From the NCBI RefSeq assembly GCF_019749295.1, contig NZ_JACWFG010000011.1, positions 372,001 to 436,000 on the forward strand: a stretch of 64,000 nucleotides of DNA. Reading direction: 5' to 3'. This DNA is from Neobacillus niacini (GTDB lineage: Bacteria; Bacillota; Bacilli; Bacillales; Cytobacillaceae). A program made the translations under genes and the position numbers. The notes under the pieces are model-generated. The model made no database searches, was not told where the DNA came from, and saw only the letters and a list, made by a program, of their open reading frames with translations. Shown here piece by piece: positions 15,972-24,425 of this stretch; the first letter of the stretch is position 1; the number at the start of each line of letters is the position of its first letter.

Positions 15972-16709
15972 ATGGAAAAGACACTTGATATGAAGGATTT
16001 AAAGGCAATTAAAATTGAGCTTACTCGTTTTATGATGGCCTATAAATTTGCCTTAGATGAAATGACGACAAAAATTAATATACTTAAAGATGAATTTAAT
16101 TATATTCATGACTATAACCCGATAGAACACATAAAAACACGATTGAAATCTCCTGAGAGTATATTTAAAAAAGTTCAGCGGAAAGGCGTGAACTTTAATT
16201 TAGACAGTATTAAGGAGAAAATAAAAGATATTGCCGGCATCAGAATAACCTGTTCGTTTATTTCAGATATTTATGAAATAAGCAGCATGATTGCCAATCA
16301 AAAAGACATTCGAATTTTAGAATATAAGGATTATATAAAAAATCCAAAACCTAATGGTTATCAAAGCTTGCATATGATTGTGGAAATTCCGATTTTCATG
16401 TCCGATCGTGAAGAATTAACATGTGTTGAGATTCAAATCCGTACAATTGCCATGGATTTTTGGGCAAGCTTAGAACATAAAATCTATTATAAGTACAACA
16501 AAGCTACTCCACAAAAAATGCTGGATGAGTTAAAAGAGACTGCTGCGATGGCAGCACTTTTGGATCAAAAGATGGAAAACCTCCATAAAGAAATGGAGAA
16601 GATGAAACGAGATGATGAGGCAAAAGAGATGCTTTTGCCTTTTGGAAGCGGGAATAATAAATTTAAATTATTAGAGACATTTATGGAAGATAAACTCGGG
16701 ATCAAATAA
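15972..16709 (+). CDS. sasA: Small alarmone synthetase SasA/RelP (YwaC-like)
   Basis: Cytoplasmic (p)ppGpp synthetase of 245 aa with only the RelA/SpoT synthetase domain and no hydrolase or TGS/ACT regions. Conserved motifs: YKFALDEM, HDYNPIEHIKTRLKS (46-60), DIAGIRITCSFISDIY, GYQSLH and EIQIRTIAMDFWASLEHK. These follow B. subtilis YwaC rather than YjbM (SasB), which has a divergent N-terminus. The C-terminus has about 30 extra residues of coiled-coil and tail relative to YwaC. It is co-transcribed with the TetR regulator. YwaC in B. subtilis is induced by cell-envelope stress, so placing it under a TetR sensor would be a different control. Confidence 0.93.
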   Translation: MEKTLDMKDLKAIKIELTRFMMAYKFALDEMTTKINILKDEFNYIHDYNPIEHIKTRLKSPESIFKKVQRKGVNFNLDSIKEKIKDIAGIRITCSFISDIYEISSMIANQKDIRILEYKDYIKNPKPNGYQSLHMIVEIPIFMSDREELTCVEIQIRTIAMDFWASLEHKIYYKYNKATPQKMLDELKETAAMAALLDQKMENLHKEMEKMKRDDEAKEMLLPFGSGNNKFKLLETFMEDKLGIK

Positions 16710-16713
16710 GAGT

Positions 16714-16751
16714 AAGCCTATTACAATTTATCTGTAATAGGCTTTTTGTTT
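16714..16751 (+). terminator. Intrinsic terminator of the TetR-SasA operon
   Basis: AAGCCTATTACA pairs with TGTAATAGGCTT around ATTTATC, followed by TTTGTTTG. Confidence 0.9.
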
Positions 16752-16858
16752 GTTTATAAAACATATAATCTAAATATTTTTAAAAAACAAAATTTTCTTT
16801 TATTTTATAGATAAGCTGTTATATAATAGAAATCATCAAGGTGAAAAGGGGGATTTAC

Positions 16859-18322
16859 TTGGAACAAGTTGTAAATTGGCTGAATGGTATCATTTGGAGT
16901 CAGGCACTTATTTATTTATGTTTAGGGGTAGGTTTGTTTTATACGTTGTCAACTCGGTTCCTTCAGCTCAGGCATATGAAGGATATTTTTAGGCTGACGT
17001 TTAAAGGTGAAAAATCAGAAGCCGGAATATCATCCTTTCAGGCATTAAGCCTTGCCTTGTCCGGAAGGGTTGGAACAGGTAACATCGCTGGTGTTGCGAC
17101 TGCAATTGCTTTTGGGGGCCCAGGTGCTGTTTTCTGGATGTGGTTAATTGCCTTCTTAGGAGCAGGATCAGCCTTCATCGAATCCACTCTCGGTCAAGTA
17201 TATAAGTCCAAACAAGGTGGTCAATTCCGTGGTGGACCAGCTTACTACATAGAAAAAGGACTGAAGCTGAAATGGTATGCCATATTATTTGCGATTGTAA
17301 CAGTTATTGCTACTGGAGCTCTTTTACCAGGGGTGCAGGCAAATAGTATTGCTGTCAGTATTGATAATGCTTTCGGAATCAATACAAGTATTACAGGCAT
17401 CGTCTTAATTTTAGTTTTAGCAGTTATTATTTTTGGTGGAGTAAAACGTATTGCACGAACAGCTGAATTTGTTGTACCATTTATGGCTGTTGGTTATATT
17501 CTCGTTTCTTTTATCATTACTTTTGCAAATTTCTCACAAATACCGGAAGTGCTTTCTTTAATTTTTTCAAGTGCATTTGGCGGTAACGCGGCATATGGGG
17601 GCATTTTAGGTGCTGCTATATCTTGGGGAGTAAAACGTGGTATTTATTCCAATGAAGCTGGTCAGGGTACTGGCCCGCATGCTGCAGCAGCTGCGGAAGT
17701 ATCACATCCAGCTAAACAAGGAATTGTGCAAGCATTCTCCGTTTATATTGATACGTGGTTTGTTTGTACAGCAACAGCCTTTATGATTCTTATGACGGGA
17801 ATGTATAATGTTACTCCTGAAGGGAAGGAACCAATTGTTACAAACCTTACCGAAGTGGAAGCCGGTCCTGGCTATACACAAGCGGCAGTTGAATCCGTCT
17901 TACCAGGATTTGGTGCACCGTTTGTAGCGATTGCACTATTGTTCTTCGCATTTACAACCATAATGGCTTATTATTATATGGCAGAAACAAATCTTGCTTA
18001 TATTAGAAAAAATACGAACCAGTGGACGGAATATGTACTTAAGTTTGTTATCCTGGGAATGGTTTATTACGGATGCGTTAAAGAAGCTGGACTTGCTTGG
18101 GCCCTAGGAGATGTGGGGGTTGGTGCAATGGCATGGTTAAACCTAATTGCGATCCTCCTATTAACCAAACCAGCATTAAAAGTTCTTAGAGATTATGAAG
18201 CTCAGTTAAAAGATGGGAAAGATCCTGTTTTTGATCCAGTAAAATTAGGCATAAAGGATGCAGATTTCTGGGAAAATGAATATCAATATCCAGAAAAAGA
18301 AACAGTAGAAAAAACGGGATGA
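16859..18322 (+). CDS. AGCS-family sodium:alanine (amino acid) symporter
   Basis: Inner-membrane sodium-coupled amino-acid carrier, 487 aa, of the AGCS family (AlsT/GlnT/YrbD in Bacillus). The family signature is GRVGTGNIAGVATAIAFGGPGAVFWMW in part, with later GVKRGIYSNEAGQGTGPHAAA and about ten to eleven helices. TTG 16859 has AAGGGGG six bases before it. An upstream GTG at 16841 lacks a site, so TTG is preferred. A TATAAT at 16822-16827 may be its -10. It is monocistronic with its own terminator. The substrate may be alanine, glycine or glutamine. Confidence 0.92.
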   Translation: MEQVVNWLNGIIWSQALIYLCLGVGLFYTLSTRFLQLRHMKDIFRLTFKGEKSEAGISSFQALSLALSGRVGTGNIAGVATAIAFGGPGAVFWMWLIAFLGAGSAFIESTLGQVYKSKQGGQFRGGPAYYIEKGLKLKWYAILFAIVTVIATGALLPGVQANSIAVSIDNAFGINTSITGIVLILVLAVIIFGGVKRIARTAEFVVPFMAVGYILVSFIITFANFSQIPEVLSLIFSSAFGGNAAYGGILGAAISWGVKRGIYSNEAGQGTGPHAAAAAEVSHPAKQGIVQAFSVYIDTWFVCTATAFMILMTGMYNVTPEGKEPIVTNLTEVEAGPGYTQAAVESVLPGFGAPFVAIALLFFAFTTIMAYYYMAETNLAYIRKNTNQWTEYVLKFVILGMVYYGCVKEAGLAWALGDVGVGAMAWLNLIAILLLTKPALKVLRDYEAQLKDGKDPVFDPVKLGIKDADFWENEYQYPEKETVEKTG

Positions 18323-18340
18323 TGCTTTATGAGGAACTGG

Positions 18341-18372
18341 CTGACAAGGAAACTTGTCAGTTTTTCTTTTTT
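18341..18372 (+). terminator. Intrinsic terminator of the symporter gene
   Basis: CTGACAAG pairs with CTTGTCAG around GAAA, followed by TTTTTCTTTTTT. Confidence 0.9.
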
Positions 18373-18395
18373 AAGGTTAAAAAGTATCCTATCGC

Positions 18396-18421
18396 ATTAC
18401 GGTACGGGGGTATGTTATAAT
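18396..18421 (+). promoter_or_regulatory. CsoR-type copper operator overlapping a -10 element
   Basis: TTACGGTACGGGGGTATG carries the G-tract and flanking TAC/GTA of CsoR operators (compare the TACCCTACGGGGGTATGG type known from copZA). It is followed directly by TATAAT (18416-18421). It implies that CsoR represses its own gene until Cu(I) binds. Confidence 0.7.
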
Positions 18422-18442
18422 AACAGAAAATGAGGTGATGGA

Positions 18443-18790
18443 ATGTCTTTTAATCATGTTAATGAAGAAGAAATAAATGATGAAACATGCTGCAAAACTG
18501 AAGGAAGCCACCGAAAAAGCCATCATTCTGATAAGGTAAAGAGTAATCTAGTTACGAGGCTTAATCGAATTGAAGGGCAAATTCGTGGAATAAAAGGCTT
18601 AATCGAAAAGGATACCTATTGTGATGATGTTATTACACAAATATCAGCAACTCAGTCTGCACTTAATAGCGTTGCAAAAATCTTATTAGAAGGACATTTA
18701 AAAACATGTGTCCTTGAAAGAATTCAAGATGGGGACGAGGAAGTTTTAGATGAAGTCCTAGTTACCATTCACAAATTAATGAAAAAATAG
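18443..18790 (+). CDS. csoR: Copper-sensing repressor CsoR
   Basis: All-helical CsoR/FrmR-family repressor of 115 aa. The Cu(I) ligand triad is Cys60, His85 and Cys89, the same 25- and 4-residue spacing as B. subtilis Cys45/His70/Cys74. The DNA-contacting RLNRIEGQIRGI is intact. An N-terminal extension contains Cys16-Cys17 and several histidines (HRKSHH), which could add metal-binding capacity. RBS GAGGTGATGG precedes the ATG. No copZ or copA follows, so the target operon must be elsewhere. A terminator closes the gene. Confidence 0.92.
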   Translation: MSFNHVNEEEINDETCCKTEGSHRKSHHSDKVKSNLVTRLNRIEGQIRGIKGLIEKDTYCDDVITQISATQSALNSVAKILLEGHLKTCVLERIQDGDEEVLDEVLVTIHKLMKK

Positions 18791-18801
18791 TTAATCCTTA
18801 G

Positions 18802-18828
18802 GTCGTACTTTTGTACGGCTTTTTTTAT
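18802..18828 (+). terminator. Intrinsic terminator of csoR
   Basis: GTCGTAC pairs with GTACGGC (one G-T pair), followed by a seven-T run. Confidence 0.85.
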
Positions 18829-18911
18829 TCCTATTATTGTTTTTGGCTAGAAGGAATAAGGAAATCTGGTGAAGAATATTATAATTATAATATTCTGATA
18901 ACTATAGGGAG

Positions 18912-19580
18912 GTGAGGGATATAAAGGCAACTAAAATCATACTAATCATTTTTGCAGGACTCATTCTAACTTTTAGTTTTTATGCATATACCGTGTTTTA
19001 TGGGACTCCATGGGGAAAACAAAAGCATGAAAAAAATATGCAAAACTATATCAGTGAAAAATATCAAAGTGAATTTGTTCTATCTAAAATGAGTTACAAT
19101 TTTTTGAGCGAAACCTACCAAGGATATGCCTATCCAAAGGATCACCCAGACCTTTTATTTATTATTGAGCAAGACGTGGATGCTCCGAGCGGCTACTCAG
19201 ATAATTATCCGAAAGTTATGTGGGATAGTGAGTTAGCAAAGGAAATTAAAGCACAAATTAAAGGGCTTTTTCCAAATTTAGATGAGGGAATGTTTAAAGC
19301 ACTGCAGATCAAGGACAAAGGAGAAATTTTTGGGCGGAATATCCCTGCGTATGAAAAATTAAACGTATCAATCCTCTCTACTTCTATTCCTATAGATATT
19401 AAAACCAATTGGTCCCAAATGAACCATAGAATAGAATTAAAGAAAATGAAGAAACTTAGTCAATTATTACAAGAGGCACATTTCCCTGTATTAATGGAGA
19501 TAAGATATTATGAAAATGAACTGAATGAACAGGCTAAGGTCTTTTTTATCAAGGAAGAAGGAGATATCATTGAAAAATAG
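18912..19580 (+). CDS. Hypothetical membrane-anchored protein (YfjL-like)
   Basis: A 222-aa protein with one N-terminal transmembrane segment (about residues 8-30) and a soluble extracytoplasmic domain. It contains KHEKNMQNYISEKYQSEFVL and a YPKDHPDLLFIIEQD stretch typical of the short Bacillus YfjL/YpmB-like proteins; this is a weak recollection. The start is uncertain. GTG 18912 lies within the Shine-Dalgarno GGGAGGTGAGG, and the next in-frame candidate at ideal spacing is ATA at 18921. It is monocistronic. No function is assigned. Confidence 0.7.
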   Translation: MRDIKATKIILIIFAGLILTFSFYAYTVFYGTPWGKQKHEKNMQNYISEKYQSEFVLSKMSYNFLSETYQGYAYPKDHPDLLFIIEQDVDAPSGYSDNYPKVMWDSELAKEIKAQIKGLFPNLDEGMFKALQIKDKGEIFGRNIPAYEKLNVSILSTSIPIDIKTNWSQMNHRIELKKMKKLSQLLQEAHFPVLMEIRYYENELNEQAKVFFIKEEGDIIEK

Positions 19581-19615
19581 TGCTCCCAATAGGAAAGAGC
19601 ACTATTATTATTGTT

Positions 19616-21706
19616 TTATTGTAATAATTTGTGATCAGATTTAAGCAGGATGTTTTTTAATCTGCGACGTCGTATCATGAGAAACCCGAGGTTATTGTTT
19701 GTTTCTATGATAGAATTATTTTCTAAAAACTGGTAGCTTACTTCGTCCTTCCACAAATAGGAGTTTGATGGATTCTCTTTATCAACTTCTTTAATGTAAT
19801 AAGAAGGAGTACAAATCCGATATATATTGTTATTTTTTCTTTTCAAAGCGTTCAGTGCCATTATTTGTTTCATCACCATACCCCAAATACCGCCAAAGCT
19901 CATATTTTTCATTGGAGAACTGGTAAATTGATTAATGGTCAGTTTCCGCCCGTCTTTAAATGAAATAGCAGCTTTTACAGCAGAAGCATAATGAACATCC
20001 CCTGATAAAATGATGCACCTGCTGGGTTTCCATGCTGCAGCCTGATGGAGGAATTCAGTAAATCCTTTCCCGTTATACTTCCATGCTTCAAAATCAAACC
20101 TAGTATGAACATTTACTCCCAACACTCTTAAAGGATAAACAAAATCATGGAGGAAGGTTTCAATTAATCCTAATCCATAAAGAGGTGTGGGTGAAACCAT
20201 AATCAATGGAGTGCCGCTTTTCCACCCGCTGTTAAAGAGACTGCTGGTAACATTCTCCCACCCTTTTATACTGAGGAGTTGTGGTGCCCATTGTGTCTCT
20301 TCAATAAGGTGTCCGAATTTTTCCGGCCTAGGTTCAGAATCATATTCCCTTTGAGTACGTGTATCTAGGAATACAGCCATTGGGTTTGTTGGAGCAACAA
20401 AATGCCAAGAATCAAAGCTCCATAACGTCTTTTTCCATTCTTGCTGATATGCCTCCATTTTTCCAATCGATAGCATTTTAAAATAGGATTTCATCATCCA
20501 GAGAAAACCGTCATTGAAGGATTCAGGTGCATTACCCCATCCTTGAAAGGCCCAATTTGCAGCTAGTCCATTCGCAATCACATGACTTCCTAAAGGAGAG
20601 TTACGAACATTTTCCTTCCATTTATAAGATATATTCCAATCATCGGTAATATCATGGTCATCAAACATCATATAAGTTGGAATGTTTGCTAGAAGGCGTC
20701 TAATCCGATAAAGAGATTGTTGAAATGATATCATCGCTTCTTGCTGCTCTGTATAACGATTTTTCATGTGTAATTGTTCTAGTTTATTATCTTTTGGATA
20801 CCTTTCATCGTCAGAGAAAACAAAATATACCTGATTTTTACTACATAATTCATCGAAGGATTCAAATAGGTTATTTTCCTGTGCGAGTTCCCAGAGTTGA
20901 GGGCTCCACGAGAGTAAATACATCGCTGCGTATTCCCCGAATTTCATCAAGTGGTTATTGGAATGTGAAGAAGTGAAATGGCAAAAGTTCTCCATAATAT
21001 ATTGCCTGCCATTGACTTGGTTCAATGCAGTTTGAAAGGGGTAAGTCGTAAGCCTTTCATCGATTAATTCCAACTTTTCACCTGCCCCTATTAATTCCTT
21101 TTCCAATGTAGTGATGATCGGAAACAAGGGATCTGCTACATCATCTGCGTAAATCTGGTCTCCCATAAGAAACAGAGTGGTTGGGCGTATTTTTAAATTA
21201 TGAAATTCTTTTTCTAGTAACAGGTCTCCTGTGATGAGTGTATCGTCATCATCTCCATGGGGTTTTCGACAAGAACCATAAAGGACATTACAGTGTTGGG
21301 GTGAGCTATTGAGATATATAGAGGGATATTCAAGGTTGCCGTATACGATAGAATCATAGTTGTCTTTGGACAGTAACCCCAGGGATTTTAAATCTTGCAT
21401 TTCCGTGCCACGTTTGAAGTGGGTATTGTATCCAAGTAAGGTATCCAAAGGGAAGGTACCTTGGATAGGAGTGAGTTTAATTAAATGGACAAACAACTGC
21501 TTACCCATACGTATCGTATTGGTTTCACTATTTGTCTGAAGCAGGGTGTAATCATATAATGAGGTATCCTTATTGGAAGTGATACGAAATAAATCAGCAT
21601 GAATTTCATACCATTTACTGGTCGCAATCCATAGCGTAATTTGTGTTGGTTCTGCTCTGCGAACGATAGGTCCTGACAAGATCATTGGTAAGGTTAAGGA
21701 ATCCAC
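19616..21706 (-). CDS. PhoD-like metallophosphatase family protein
   Basis: A 696-aa protein of the alkaline phosphatase D-like metallophosphatase superfamily. Metal-binding motifs in order: GSCRKP, LFLMGDQIYADD, MFDDHDITDDW and ILSGDVHYASAV. There is no signal peptide or Tat motif at the N-terminus, unlike secreted PhoD, so it is probably cytoplasmic or anchored otherwise. Start is GTG 21706 behind TGAGGTGATA. It is transcribed alone, convergent with the YfjL-like gene. Substrate unknown: a phosphodiester or phosphomonoester is expected from the family. Confidence 0.82.
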   Translation of the reverse strand: MDSLTLPMILSGPIVRRAEPTQITLWIATSKWYEIHADLFRITSNKDTSLYDYTLLQTNSETNTIRMGKQLFVHLIKLTPIQGTFPLDTLLGYNTHFKRGTEMQDLKSLGLLSKDNYDSIVYGNLEYPSIYLNSSPQHCNVLYGSCRKPHGDDDDTLITGDLLLEKEFHNLKIRPTTLFLMGDQIYADDVADPLFPIITTLEKELIGAGEKLELIDERLTTYPFQTALNQVNGRQYIMENFCHFTSSHSNNHLMKFGEYAAMYLLSWSPQLWELAQENNLFESFDELCSKNQVYFVFSDDERYPKDNKLEQLHMKNRYTEQQEAMISFQQSLYRIRRLLANIPTYMMFDDHDITDDWNISYKWKENVRNSPLGSHVIANGLAANWAFQGWGNAPESFNDGFLWMMKSYFKMLSIGKMEAYQQEWKKTLWSFDSWHFVAPTNPMAVFLDTRTQREYDSEPRPEKFGHLIEETQWAPQLLSIKGWENVTSSLFNSGWKSGTPLIMVSPTPLYGLGLIETFLHDFVYPLRVLGVNVHTRFDFEAWKYNGKGFTEFLHQAAAWKPSRCIILSGDVHYASAVKAAISFKDGRKLTINQFTSSPMKNMSFGGIWGMVMKQIMALNALKRKNNNIYRICTPSYYIKEVDKENPSNSYLWKDEVSYQFLENNSIIETNNNLGFLMIRRRRLKNILLKSDHKLLQ

Positions 21707-21939
21707 TTTATCACCTCATGATCATTTTTTGTTCCAACATTATATTCATTTTCTTGGGAAATGTGTGGACATAAAGGGGGGGGGTTATAGGGATTGAATT
21801 GTAGAAATATTGCCAATATTTTTCCCGTATATTTGTTATTGCTGAATTATAATTAGGGTAAGACAACAAGTAGCCGGACAGGATAAGGTTGGTTTTGTCG
21901 GAGTCGTAGAAAATTTTTCCATGGAGGGTAGGTTAACTT

Positions 21940-22434
21940 ATGAAGACATTAATTGTTTATTGCTCATCTCATGGTACAACAGAAAAAGCTGTCCAATTGC
22001 TGAGTGAGTGGATGGAAGGGGACGTCTTAGCAGTCGATTTAAAGAGGGATAGAATTAATTATGAAGTCAGTGATTATGATTTCGTCATCATTGGCGGCTC
22101 TATCCATGCCGGCAGTATCCAAGGAAAAATCAAGCATTTTATTGGCAAGTATTATGAGGAACTGTTAACAAAAAAGTTAGGTCTCTTCCTTTGCTGCTGG
22201 CACGATGGTGAAACAGCTCTTGAGCAATTCGATTTGGCTTATCCAGAGAAGTTAAGGAAAATTTCAATCGCTAACGGTATTTTTGGCGGAGAATTCCTGG
22301 TTAGTAAAATGAACTTTATCGAAAGGCAGATTGTTAAAAAAGTGAATGGAGTTACCGAGGATACCTCAAATTTAGATACAACCGCAATCATGACTTTTGT
22401 CATGAAAATTAATTCAACCATTGCTCTTGTATAA
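21940..22434 (+). CDS. Flavodoxin-domain protein (HemG-like)
   Basis: FMN-binding protein of 164 aa. The phosphate loop SSHGTTEKA is at residues 9-17, the isoalloxazine loop GGSIHAGSIQGK at about 51-62, and CCWHDGE at about 87-93 supplies the second loop. The layout matches flavodoxin-like menaquinone-dependent protoporphyrinogen oxidase (HemG) relatives, but haem synthesis in Bacillus uses HemY, so the role is more likely general redox. RBS GGAGGGTAGG precedes the ATG. A shared terminator separates it from the convergent SRAP gene. Confidence 0.85.
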   Translation: MKTLIVYCSSHGTTEKAVQLLSEWMEGDVLAVDLKRDRINYEVSDYDFVIIGGSIHAGSIQGKIKHFIGKYYEELLTKKLGLFLCCWHDGETALEQFDLAYPEKLRKISIANGIFGGEFLVSKMNFIERQIVKKVNGVTEDTSNLDTTAIMTFVMKINSTIALV

Positions 22435-22472
22435 AAAATGCCTGGCTCTAATTGAGTCAGGCAATCTTTTTT
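22435..22472. terminator. Bidirectional terminator
   Basis: TGCCTGGCTC pairs with GAGTCAGGCA (one G-T pair). An A-run precedes and a T-run follows, serving both convergent genes. Confidence 0.85.
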
Positions 22473-22478
22473 GGGATT

Positions 22479-23156
22479 TTAACAAATTTTTTGTATTAGT
22501 TGTATCGAGTTATTTTTAGGTGAATTTACGAGAGGACTGACTTCATATGCTTCCATCAAACTAGTCTCCAATGGTTTAAGTAAAGGTTGAAGTTTAGATG
22601 TGTCACTAATGGAAGGGTCAAGCCAATTTTTTTCATCTTCTGGTTTTAAAATTACTGGCATCCGATCGTGGATGTCTTGTACTAACTCGTTAGGCTGGGT
22701 GGTGATAACTGAGCAGGAATAAATCGTCTTTCCTTCAGGTGATTTCCAACTTTCCCAAAGACCAGCCATGGCAAACAACTCATCTGACTTGAGTTTAATC
22801 CTCATCGGAGTTTTCGTTTTACTGTCAATACGTTTCCATTCATAAAAACTATCAGCCACAATCAAACAGCGTTTATTCTTATAAGCATTTCGGAAGCTTG
22901 GTTTCTCTGATAATGTCTCAGCTCGGGCATTAATCATTTTATAACCGATTGACATATCCTTTGCCCAAGGCGGAATTAATCCCCATCGTAAAAACCCCAT
23001 TCTTTTATGAGATCCATTATTAATCACCGCTAACACCGATTGCGAAGGAGCCACATTGTAACTAGGTAAATACTCCTCCTGCTCAAGAAAAAACTCAACA
23101 TCAAACCGATCAATCAACTGATCAACAGTCGCCGTTAACGTAAACCGTCCACACAT
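22479..23156 (-). CDS. SRAP-domain protein (HMCES/YedK family)
   Basis: A 225-aa SOS-response-associated peptidase-type protein that covalently caps abasic sites in single-stranded DNA through Cys2, which also self-processes the N-terminus. Seen here: MCGRFTL start (Cys2), NVAPSQ, WGLIPPWAKD, MINARAET (active-site Asn), DSFYEWK (Glu) and IHDRMPVIL (His). B. subtilis has phage and chromosomal homologues (YoqW, YobE). It is monocistronic. A copy of the GGTGCCTGTCACC repeat lies just upstream of its start, and its 5' end is A/C-rich on the + strand. Confidence 0.93.
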   Translation of the reverse strand: MCGRFTLTATVDQLIDRFDVEFFLEQEEYLPSYNVAPSQSVLAVINNGSHKRMGFLRWGLIPPWAKDMSIGYKMINARAETLSEKPSFRNAYKNKRCLIVADSFYEWKRIDSKTKTPMRIKLKSDELFAMAGLWESWKSPEGKTIYSCSVITTQPNELVQDIHDRMPVILKPEDEKNWLDPSISDTSKLQPLLKPLETSLMEAYEVSPLVNSPKNNSIQLIQKIC

Positions 23157-23173
23157 GTATATTAACCCCCTTC

Positions 23174-23198
23174 GGCACCCCTTTCGGTGCCTGTCACC
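23174..23198. repeat. GGTGCCTGTCACC repeat, copy a
   Basis: The motif at 23186-23198 is preceded by GGCACC (23174-23179), which can pair with the GGTGCC of the motif to form a 6-bp stem. It sits between the divergent SRAP and ATP-grasp genes. Confidence 0.8.
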
Positions 23199-23329
23199 AT
23201 TTATTCATTATAGCACCATTTATGCACTGAATTATACATTGTTCTTGGAAGTTATATGTATAAAATGGAAGGTATAGGCGAATAATGGTTAAGGTTTCTA
23301 TTTGAATTTCAACATGAAAGAGGTAGCGT

Positions 23330-24370
23330 ATGAGGATTTGGTTTAACAGGTGGTTTACGACAGTCACGCATTTTATGGATATGATTCGTTCGAATGATGA
23401 TGGGCGGGAGTTCGTGGTTTATGGTACTCATTCGAATAAGGATGCTCTCTATTTGCAGAATTGTGATTATGCTTTCACAGAACCGATTATTTCTGGTAAG
23501 CCATATATTGATTTTTGTCTAGAATTTTGTCTGCAGCATAAAATAGATATTTTCATCCCACGGAAAGAAAATGTACTGATTTCAAAAAGATTGGCCGATT
23601 TTGAAGCAATCGGTGTGAAGGTATTGGTTTGTCCAGATTCTGAATTAATGGAAACCTTGGATAATAAAGCCGCGGCTTATCACTCCATCATGCAGGCAGA
23701 AGAAAATGGTGTTGAACTTGTTTCGATTCCTGATTTTTACGTAGTGAATACGATAAATGATTTTAAGAATGCGTATCAATGTTTGAGTGAAAAAGGTCAT
23801 AAGGTTTGTTTTAAGCCGGTTATTGGAGAAGGAGCTACTGGATTCCGCATCATCGAGGATCATATTGAAAGCATTGATCATCTTTTTAGAAGAGCGAGCA
23901 GCCGCCGTCTGTCTTATAAGTATGCATGTGAAATATTAAGTCAGCAGGAGGTATTTCCTGATCTCATGGTTTTAGAGTATTTGGACGGACCGGAATACAG
24001 CATTGACTGTGTTTCCTCAAATGATCAGCTATTTGCTGCCATCCCTAGGATGAAAGGGGAAGGAAGGGTAAGAGAAATTGTCGAACATCATGAGCTCATT
24101 CAACTAGCCCATCGCTTTCATCAGCAATATAAATTACCGTACATCTTCAATATTCAAGTCAAATATAATAATGGAGTGGCTAAGCTCCTAGAAATTAATC
24201 CTAGGATGAGCGGTGGTATGCACTTTAGCTGTTTATCTGGAATCAACTTTCCTTACCTGGCAATAAAATTATTGCTTGGTGAAGAAATCGGTCAATTGAA
24301 GCCTAGATTTGGAATTCGAGCAAGTCATCTCGAGAAGGAAATGATTCTCGATAATGATCTTTTTGCCTAA
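23330..24370 (+). CDS. Stand-alone ATP-grasp enzyme of unknown substrate
   Basis: A 346-aa ATP-grasp protein. A small N-terminal Rossmann-like domain covers about residues 1-100. The ATP-grasp core carries VCFKPVIGEGATGFRIIE (lysine and glycine loop), MVLEYLDGPEYSIDCV and the metal site LLEINPRMSGGMHFS. The arrangement is that of carbamoyl-phosphate-synthase-like or PylC-like ligases that join a carboxylate to an amine. It stands alone between terminators, so context gives no substrate. Its first ~120 bases are unusually G/T-rich compared with the rest. RBS AAAGAGG is moderate. Confidence 0.85.
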   Translation: MRIWFNRWFTTVTHFMDMIRSNDDGREFVVYGTHSNKDALYLQNCDYAFTEPIISGKPYIDFCLEFCLQHKIDIFIPRKENVLISKRLADFEAIGVKVLVCPDSELMETLDNKAAAYHSIMQAEENGVELVSIPDFYVVNTINDFKNAYQCLSEKGHKVCFKPVIGEGATGFRIIEDHIESIDHLFRRASSRRLSYKYACEILSQQEVFPDLMVLEYLDGPEYSIDCVSSNDQLFAAIPRMKGEGRVREIVEHHELIQLAHRFHQQYKLPYIFNIQVKYNNGVAKLLEINPRMSGGMHFSCLSGINFPYLAIKLLLGEEIGQLKPRFGIRASHLEKEMILDNDLFA

Positions 24371-24375
24371 CAGCA

Positions 24376-24416
24376 AACAACGCCTTGGGTCATCAGTACC
24401 CAAGGCGTTGTTTTGC
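24376..24416. terminator. Bidirectional terminator
   Basis: AACAACGCCTTGGGT pairs with ACCCAAGGCGTTGTT around CATCAGT, a 15-bp stem between convergent genes with T-rich sequence on both sides. Confidence 0.92.
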
Positions 24417-24425
24417 TTTGTCATA

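Noticed and set aside
21776..21784. G9 run upstream of the flavodoxin gene as a phase-variable promoter
   Set aside because: It lies about 155 bases from the gene and over 60 bases from the divergent start, with no recognisable promoter elements spanning it.
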